NCBI GenBank assembly: GCA_036733925.1
Contig: DAIMZO010000031.1
Location: 1-17,852 of the forward strand
Length of the DNA stretch: 17,852 bases
Source: UBA2897 sp036733925
Lineage (GTDB): Bacteria > Bacillota > Negativicutes > Selenomonadales > Selenomonadaceae
Direction: 5' to 3'
Numbering within the stretch: the first letter of the stretch is position 1; each line of letters begins with the position of its first letter. Of this stretch, positions 13,555-17,852 are shown in pieces. The notes below the pieces were generated by a model, which saw only the letters and a program-made list of their open reading frames with translations, searched no databases and had not been told where the DNA came from. Made by a program: the position numbers and the translations under genes.

Positions 13555-14028
13555 TTACATTGCTTTCAGAGCATTCCTGTCAAATACCTTGCGCAGCCAG
13601 ATGTAGTGCCGGTCGGCCACGCAGTAGCCGTGCATGGCGTCGATATCGAAATAGGTCCGCTGCTCCGCATCGTTGCAGCCCTCAGCCATGCGCAGGATAT
13701 GATAGAAATTGACCGCTTTCTCCCTGGTCGTGAAGTTCCAGGTGACCATATCCTGCACCTCATACGGTTTGCGATCCTCCGCAAAAACCCCGCAGCAGAC
13801 CTGCCAGCACTCTTCCACCTCCTCATTTCCGAGATGGACGTCAAGGAGCTCCTCCAGCGACACATGGAAAATCTTTGCGAGCTCGACGAGCATGCCGATG
13901 TTCGGCTCAGAGAGGCCCCGTTCCCAGCGCGCAATGGTCTGCTGGGTCACGTGCAGGACCGCACCCAATTCGGACTGTGACATCCCCGCTTCGACGCGCA
14001 GATGCTTGAGTATCGTCGGAAACAACAT
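13555..14028 (-). CDS. XRE-family transcriptional regulator
   Basis: The 157-residue protein opens with a textbook Cro/CI-type helix-turn-helix (about 5-62): ILKHLRVEAGMSQSELGAVLHVTQQTIARWERGLSEPNIGMLVELAKIF is split over its five helices, followed by LEELL. The remaining 90 residues are not a domain I recognise. They contain two close Cys (78, 79 in QVCCG), a third Cys74 and several aromatic residues, and might sense a ligand or metal. The ATG at 14028 has GGGAGGGG 8 nt upstream. A perfect 11-bp inverted repeat covers its own promoter, pointing to autoregulation. It is co-oriented with the downstream metal ATPase gene, which makes regulation of that gene possible but unproven. Confidence 0.85.
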   Translation of the reverse strand: MLFPTILKHLRVEAGMSQSELGAVLHVTQQTIARWERGLSEPNIGMLVELAKIFHVSLEELLDVHLGNEEVEECWQVCCGVFAEDRKPYEVQDMVTWNFTTREKAVNFYHILRMAEGCNDAEQRTYFDIDAMHGYCVADRHYIWLRKVFDRNALKAM

Positions 14029-14059
14029 ACTTCTTACCCCTCCCGCCATGCAGTTTTCT

Positions 14060-14095
14060 CTTTTCATTTTAACTGATTTCATCGAAAATGAAAAG
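14060..14095 (-). promoter_or_regulatory. XRE gene promoter enclosed by an 11-bp inverted repeat
   Basis: CTTTTCATTTT (14060-14070) and AAAATGAAAAG (14085-14095) form a perfect inverted repeat 14 nt apart. On the minus strand the -35-like TTTTCA (14089-14094) lies in one arm, and the -10 TAAAAT (14066-14071, 17-bp spacer) overlaps the other. A dimeric repressor bound here would cover both promoter elements. A TTGACA at 14120-14125 has no matching -10. Confidence 0.65.
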
Positions 14096-14174
14096 GCTCT
14101 TTCCGAAGTTTCTTTGCTATGTCAAATAAATTGTTTTTATCGTAGCCCTATCGAATGTCATGTCATATAAATAC

Positions 14175-14203
14175 TTGCACAAAGCAGCAAACGAGGCTAC
14201 ACT
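14175..14203 (+). promoter_or_regulatory. Promoter of the UPF0291 gene
   Basis: TTGCAC (14175-14180) and TACACT (14198-14203) are 17 bp apart, 44 nt before the start codon. It diverges from the XRE promoter about 80 bp away. Confidence 0.65.
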
Positions 14204-14246
14204 GGGAGGAAAAGAATCATCCACACGCATACAGAAAGGACGTATC

Positions 14247-14471
14247 ATGATCACCAAAGAACTCATCGCCCGCATCAACGAGCTTTCGCGCAAGCAGCGC
14301 ACCGTCGGCCTGACGCCCGAGGAAAAAGAGGAACAGCAGACCGTCCGGGGCATCTACCTCGCCGGCATCCGCGCTCAGGTAAAAGGCATGCTCGACAACA
14401 TCGAGGTCGTTGACGCAAAACAGACCACCGTGGTCGAGGAAACCTCCGTGAAAATCGAAAAAGAGGAATGA
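14247..14471 (+). CDS. UPF0291/DUF896 (YnzC-like) small protein
   Basis: The 74-residue cytoplasmic protein has the family signature at its start: MITKELIARINELSRKQRT followed by GLTPEEKEEQQTVR and YLAGIRAQVKGMLDNIEVVD. Members form a short helical hairpin. Their role is unsettled; in Bacillus a relative belongs to the SOS-induced yneA operon. The tail after residue 57 (QTTVVEETSVKIEKEE) is longer than in the shortest members. The ATG at 14247 has AAAGGA 6-7 nt upstream. An upstream in-frame ATG at 14160 would lie before the promoter and is not used. A terminator follows immediately. Confidence 0.88.
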   Translation: MITKELIARINELSRKQRTVGLTPEEKEEQQTVRGIYLAGIRAQVKGMLDNIEVVDAKQTTVVEETSVKIEKEE

Positions 14472-14509
14472 AAAAGGCCGGCCCCCTGCCAAGCAGGAGC
14501 CGGTCTTTT
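14472..14509. terminator. Terminator after the UPF0291 gene
   Basis: AAAAGG...CCGGC...CCTGC (14472-14489) pairs with GCAGG...GCCGG...CTTTT (14493-14509), with one internal mismatch region. T-rich sequence follows on both strands, so it probably also serves the converging sulfhydrylase gene that ends at 14541. Confidence 0.82.
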
Positions 14510-14540
14510 CCCTGTGTATGTATTGGAAAGAGAGTGGATC

Positions 14541-15836
14541 TCAGTCCAGAGCCGCGAAAGCCTGGTCGAGATCCGCGAGGATATCATCGATATGCTCGGT
14601 GCCGATGGAGAGGCGGATGGTCGACGGCGTAATGCCGGAGGCCAGCAGTTCCTCTTCGCTCATCTGGGAATGCGTCGTGGACGCCGGATGGATGACGAGG
14701 GACTTCACATCCGCGACATTCGCGAGCAGGCTGAAGATTTTCAGATGGTCGATGAACTTCTGCGCAGCCTTCGCGCCGCCCTTGATTTCGAACGTGAAGA
14801 TGGAGATACCGCCATTCGGGAAGTACTTCTCGTAGAGCGCATGATCCGGATGATCCGGGAGAGCCGGATGGTTGACCTTGTCGACATGCGGGTTCTTCGC
14901 GAGGTAGTCGACGACCTTCAGTGCGTTCTCGACATGGCGCTCGACGCGCAAAGACAGGGTCTCTGTGCCCTGCAGGAGCAGGAATGCGTTGAACGGCGAG
15001 AGCGTTGCGCCCTCATCGCGCAGGATCAGCGTGCGGACATAGGTCGCGAACGCTGCCGCGCCGACATCCTTTGCGAAGCTGATGCCATGGTAGCTCACGT
15101 TCGGCTCAACGAACTGCGGGAACTTGCCGGACGCAATCCAGTCGAACTTGCCGCTGTCGACGATTACGCCGCCGAGCGTCGTGCCGTGGCCGCCGATGAA
15201 CTTCGTCGCGGAATGCACGACGATGTCCGCGCCGTACTCGAACGGGCGCAGCAGATACGGCGTAGCGAACGTCGAATCGACGACTAGCGGGATCTTGTGC
15301 TCATGCGCAATCTTCGCAACCGCCTCGATATCGATGAGGTTCGCGTTCGGGTTGCCGACCGACTCGATGTAGATGACGCGCGTGTTGTCCTTCACCGCGT
15401 CCGCGAAGACCTGCGTGCCCTTCGTCGGGTCGACGAACGTCGTCTCAATGCCGTAGTTCGGGAACGTATGCTCGAACAGGTTGTACGTGCCGCCATAGAT
15501 TGTCGTGGCTGCAACGATGTGCTGGCCGCTGTGTACGAGCGCCTCGAGCGTGTACGTGACGGCTGCTGCGCCGGATGCAACTGCAACAGCTGCGACGCCG
15601 CCCTCGAGAGCCGCGATGCGGCGGGCGAAGATGTCCTCCGTCGGGTTCGTCAGACGGCCGTAGACGTTGCCGGCATCCTTCAGCGCGAAGCGGTCTGCCG
15701 CGTGCTGCGAGTTATGGAAAACGTAGGACGTCGTCTGATAGATTGGCACCGCGCGTGCGTCCGTTGCCGGATCCGCCTGCTCCTGACCGACATGAAGCTG
15801 AAGGGTTTCGAAATGATACTTTTTCTGATCTGCCAT
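14541..15836 (-). CDS. metY: O-acetylhomoserine sulfhydrylase (PLP-dependent)
   Basis: The 431-residue enzyme belongs to the Cys/Met-metabolism PLP family. It makes homocysteine (or methionine, depending on the thiol) from O-acetylhomoserine and sulfide. Seen are TLQLHVGQEQADPATDARAV at the start, the VYGRLTNPTEDIFARRIAALEGG motif, ASGAAAV for phosphate binding, VVDSTFATPYLLRP and the Schiff-base Lys212 in SATKFIGGHG. The length of about 430 residues and GHGTTLGG favour OAH sulfhydrylase over the shorter cystathionine lyases and synthases. The ATG at 15836 has AAGAGG 9 nt upstream; an in-frame ATG at 15884 lacks an obvious ribosome binding site. It is a single-gene unit behind a good promoter with tandem ATATGTTT repeats just after the start site. 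Confidence 0.94.
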   Translation of the reverse strand: MADQKKYHFETLQLHVGQEQADPATDARAVPIYQTTSYVFHNSQHAADRFALKDAGNVYGRLTNPTEDIFARRIAALEGGVAAVAVASGAAAVTYTLEALVHSGQHIVAATTIYGGTYNLFEHTFPNYGIETTFVDPTKGTQVFADAVKDNTRVIYIESVGNPNANLIDIEAVAKIAHEHKIPLVVDSTFATPYLLRPFEYGADIVVHSATKFIGGHGTTLGGVIVDSGKFDWIASGKFPQFVEPNVSYHGISFAKDVGAAAFATYVRTLILRDEGATLSPFNAFLLLQGTETLSLRVERHVENALKVVDYLAKNPHVDKVNHPALPDHPDHALYEKYFPNGGISIFTFEIKGGAKAAQKFIDHLKIFSLLANVADVKSLVIHPASTTHSQMSEEELLASGITPSTIRLSIGTEHIDDILADLDQAFAALD

Positions 15837-15884
15837 GATGAATAGCCTCTTTCCTTTTCGTTTGTCGCCGTTCTTAAAATTCAT

Positions 15885-15901
15885 ATATGTTTGATATGTT
15901 T
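15885..15901. repeat. Tandem ATATGTTT direct repeats at the metY transcription start
   Basis: ATATGTTT occurs at 15885-15892 and 15894-15901, 9 bp apart, directly downstream of the metY -10 box. The position and near-helical period suggest a tandem operator; no regulator can be named. Confidence 0.4.
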
Positions 15902-15903
15902 AT

Positions 15904-15932
15904 AGTATAGCGAGGTCAGCCGTAAACGTCAA
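15904..15932 (-). promoter_or_regulatory. Promoter of metY
   Basis: On the minus strand TTGACG (15927-15932) and TATACT (15904-15909) are 17 bp apart. Transcription starts near 15897, about 60 nt before the ATG. No S-box, SAM riboswitch or T-box can fit in so short a leader. Confidence 0.82.
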
Positions 15933-16007
15933 GAGGAAAATATGGTTTTCGGGTATGTTATATTGTTAAGCTCCGTTATAGATTGAAAGCATACCTCAGA
16001 TAACGAA

Positions 16008-16048
16008 AGATTGGGCCGCTGCAGGATTCCCATGCAGCGGCCCGATCT
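16008..16048 (-). terminator. Hairpin terminator after the secreted-protein gene
   Basis: A 16-bp stem (16008-16023 with 16033-16048, one G-U pair) with a 9-nt loop is followed on the minus strand by TTTCG, a short U-run. It lies 20 nt after the stop codon. Confidence 0.72.
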
Positions 16049-16067
16049 GCGTCTTTCCCTCTCTTCA

Positions 16068-16736
16068 TTATTTTTCCGGCGTCGCTTTTTCCTGCTTTGC
16101 ATACGCGCGCCAGTTTGTGACGCGGCCGTGCAGATCCGTCTCCTCGATCACGGCATCCATGCAGCCCTGGATCAGGACATCGGCCTGCCCGCTCGGGGAA
16201 TACGTATCCCGCCACGAATCCGAACGCGAGGCATGGATCACCTTGCCCGTGAGCCGGTCATAGCCCGTGAGCTCCATCGTGACATACGAATGCAGGATCT
16301 CCTCTCCGATATCATCGCCGAACAGCCCGAGCCCGCCGAACGTCTCGAACTCCTCATAATTCGCGACAACCGGGCAGATGACGAGGTCGGCATGGAGCTT
16401 TTCCGCGAGCGGCTGCATCGCATCCTTCAGCCGCACATGCCTCTTCTGCGCCTTGAGATCCGCCATGACATCCTGCAGCGCCTGCTCCTCCTCCGCCTCC
16501 GGCACGAACTCCACGGCCTGCAGCACCCCGTTCAACGGCACATGCAAGGCCTGATCCATCTTCTTCTCCAATATGCCGACAGTATCCCGCGGCACCGGCG
16601 TCCATGTCCCCGCTGCCGCCACTGGGAACCGCGCGACCCGCATCGCCGCCTCCCCATGCGCTGGCAGAACTGCGGAGGCCATCAGGCCCGCGCAGAAAAA
16701 AAGAACGAGGAAAAGGCTTTTCCAACATTTCTTCAT
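16068..16736 (-). CDS. Secreted protein of unknown function
   Basis: The 222-residue protein has a clear Sec signal peptide (KKCWKSLFLVLFFCAGLMAS, cleavage near residues 27-30) and no lipobox, so it is probably periplasmic. The mature part starts MRVARFPVAAAG and contains HADLVICPVVANYEEF, a glycine-rich FGGLGLFGDD loop and a likely beta-rich region (SYVTMELTGYDRLTGKVIHAS). The alternation of short strands and helices loosely recalls the envelope lipoprotein fold of CsgG or GNA1162-type proteins, but that is a guess. The ATG at 16736 is chosen; a GTG at 16745 sits closer to the AGGAAGG and is an equal alternative, adding three residues. It follows the YitT-family gene by 78 nt with no terminator or promoter seen, so the two may form an operon. 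Confidence 0.75.
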   Translation of the reverse strand: MKKCWKSLFLVLFFCAGLMASAVLPAHGEAAMRVARFPVAAAGTWTPVPRDTVGILEKKMDQALHVPLNGVLQAVEFVPEAEEEQALQDVMADLKAQKRHVRLKDAMQPLAEKLHADLVICPVVANYEEFETFGGLGLFGDDIGEEILHSYVTMELTGYDRLTGKVIHASRSDSWRDTYSPSGQADVLIQGCMDAVIEETDLHGRVTNWRAYAKQEKATPEK

Positions 16737-16814
16737 CCGAATCACAATCCTTCCTGAAGATCTGCCAGGAGAAATCTCCCTTACCTTTTCTATCGTTCTT
16801 TTCCCTGTATTCGA

Positions 16815-17717
16815 TTAGTGGATGGCCCGTTTCTTGAAGCGGCCGCCGACGATGTCGTGCACGGCGTTGATGGTCACGAATGCATTCGCATCTTTTTCGA
16901 GGACGATTTCTTTGAGCTTGTCGACCTCGAGGCGCGTGACGACGCAGTACAGGACTTCTTTGCTGTCGCCGGTGTAGCCGCCCGCGCCGTGCAGCAGCGT
17001 GACGCCGCGGCCGAGGCGGTCGTTGAGCGCCGAGGTAATGTCCTCGTGCTCGTCGGTCACGATCATGACGGCGTAGGACTCGTCGAGGCCCTTGATGACG
17101 ACGTCGATCATCTTCGAGATGACGAAGTACGCGACGAGCGAATACATCGCCTTGTCCCAGCCGTAGAGCAAGCCCGCGCTCGACAGGATGAACAGGTTGA
17201 TGAACATGACGACCTCGCCGACCGAGAACACGGATTTCTTGTCCATGATGATCGCGACGATCTCCGTGCCGTCGAGCGAGCCGCCCGCGCGGATGATCAG
17301 GCCGACACCGAGGCCGTCGATGATGCCGCCGAATATCGCGGCGAGGAACGGATCCTCCGTCACGCGCGGGAATGGTTCAAACACCGCGGACCAGACAGAC
17401 AGGAAGCAGATGGCGATCATCGTCGCAATCGCGAAATTCTTGCCAATCTGCTTATACCCCAGATACAGGAACGGGATATTCAGCACGACGAGGAATGCGC
17501 CGAACGCTAGCCCCGTGATCGAGCTCATCATGATGGAGATACCGACGACACCGCCGTCGATGACGTTGTTCGGAATCAGGAACAGTTCGAGTCCGATCGA
17601 CGCGATGATCGCGCCGGCGAAGATCATCAGGTACTTCTTTACATAGAAAGAAGCCTTCCGATGTTGCGTTATGGCCAATTTTTTACCCTGCACTTTAATA
17701 TCTTGTTTTTCGCTCAT
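16815..17717 (-). CDS. YitT family membrane protein (DUF161-DUF2179)
   Basis: The 300-residue protein has five to six membrane helices between about 27 and 205, with the family segments LFLIPNNVIDGGVVGISIM and GGSLDGTEIVAI. A soluble C-terminal DUF2179 domain follows (about 212-295: YAVMIVTDEHEDITSALND, RGVTLLHGAGGYTG, VLYCVVTRLEVDKLK). This is a widespread Firmicute family whose transport substrate is unsettled. The ATG at 17717 has AAGGAGG upstream and matches the usual length; upstream in-frame codons are not needed. It probably heads an operon with the secreted protein. Confidence 0.93.
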   Translation of the reverse strand: MSEKQDIKVQGKKLAITQHRKASFYVKKYLMIFAGAIIASIGLELFLIPNNVIDGGVVGISIMMSSITGLAFGAFLVVLNIPFLYLGYKQIGKNFAIATMIAICFLSVWSAVFEPFPRVTEDPFLAAIFGGIIDGLGVGLIIRAGGSLDGTEIVAIIMDKKSVFSVGEVVMFINLFILSSAGLLYGWDKAMYSLVAYFVISKMIDVVIKGLDESYAVMIVTDEHEDITSALNDRLGRGVTLLHGAGGYTGDSKEVLYCVVTRLEVDKLKEIVLEKDANAFVTINAVHDIVGGRFKKRAIH

Positions 17718-17753
17718 AGCCGCCTCCTTGAATCTGCATTTCTCTATTTTTTC

Positions 17754-17759
17754 ATTATA
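17754..17759 (-). promoter_or_regulatory. Possible -10 box for the YitT-family gene
   Basis: TATAAT on the minus strand lies about 37 nt before the start codon. No good -35 accompanies it (TTTTAT at 17777-17782). Confidence 0.35.
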
Positions 17760-17852
17760 CATCAAACTCTCCATATATAAAATACCTGCCGTTTTCAGAT
17801 TTCCGTGCCGATTTTCAACGCAATACCATTCCGTCAATATATAAAAACATGC

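Noticed and set aside
14160..14246. Longer N terminus for the UPF0291 protein from ATG 14160
   Set aside because: That start lies upstream of the predicted promoter, and the family signature begins at the ATG at 14247, which has a good ribosome binding site.

Overview
The window looks like chromosome from a diderm member of the Firmicutes, most probably a Negativicute of the Selenomonas/Mitsuokella type. The main evidence is an outer-membrane beta-barrel protein with an N-terminal S-layer-homology (SLH) domain, the envelope layout of that class. Firmicute-type genes (UPF0291/DUF896, YitT, AEC transporter, AmtB-GlnK) and strong AGGAGG-like ribosome binding sites sit beside it, in DNA that is GC-rich by eye. 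I see no phage, transposase, CRISPR, tRNA or rRNA. The only mobile-like piece is a 148-bp palindromic repeat.

Layout. 65-2132 (minus): an HD-domain protein, a MITE-like repeat, and an SLH porin whose promoter carries a 14-bp palindrome in its spacer. 2225-5057 (plus): a methyl-accepting chemotaxis receptor followed 11 nt later by an orphan sugar-binding lipoprotein. 5102-7166 (plus): a near-consensus promoter, a roughly 250-nt structured leader with its own intrinsic terminator, then amtB and glnK overlapping by 4 nt. 7184-8608 (minus): a single gene encoding an HPr phosphocarrier domain fused to a fermentative D-lactate dehydrogenase. 8739-10213: a small helix-turn-helix protein, an alpha/beta hydrolase and a 70-residue hypothetical protein. 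10418-11472 (plus): an AEC-family transporter. 11455-14095 (minus): a Zn/Cd-type P1B-ATPase and an XRE-family regulator with a large inverted repeat over its promoter. 14175-14509 (plus): a UPF0291 protein. 14541-15932 (minus): O-acetylhomoserine sulfhydrylase. 16008-17759 (minus): a YitT-family membrane protein followed by a secreted protein of unknown function.

How the parts work together. The amtB-glnK operon imports and senses ammonium, and its leader looks like a transcription-attenuation switch that I could not match to a known family. Converging on it is the most unusual gene here, the HPr-D-LDH fusion. Its HPr part keeps the phosphorylatable His15 but has Asn where Firmicute HPr has regulatory Ser46. 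This would tie PEP-dependent phosphotransfer directly to the enzyme that consumes pyruvate. The receptor and lipoprotein look like a dedicated chemosensory pair. Most other genes are single transcription units with recognisable promoters and terminators.
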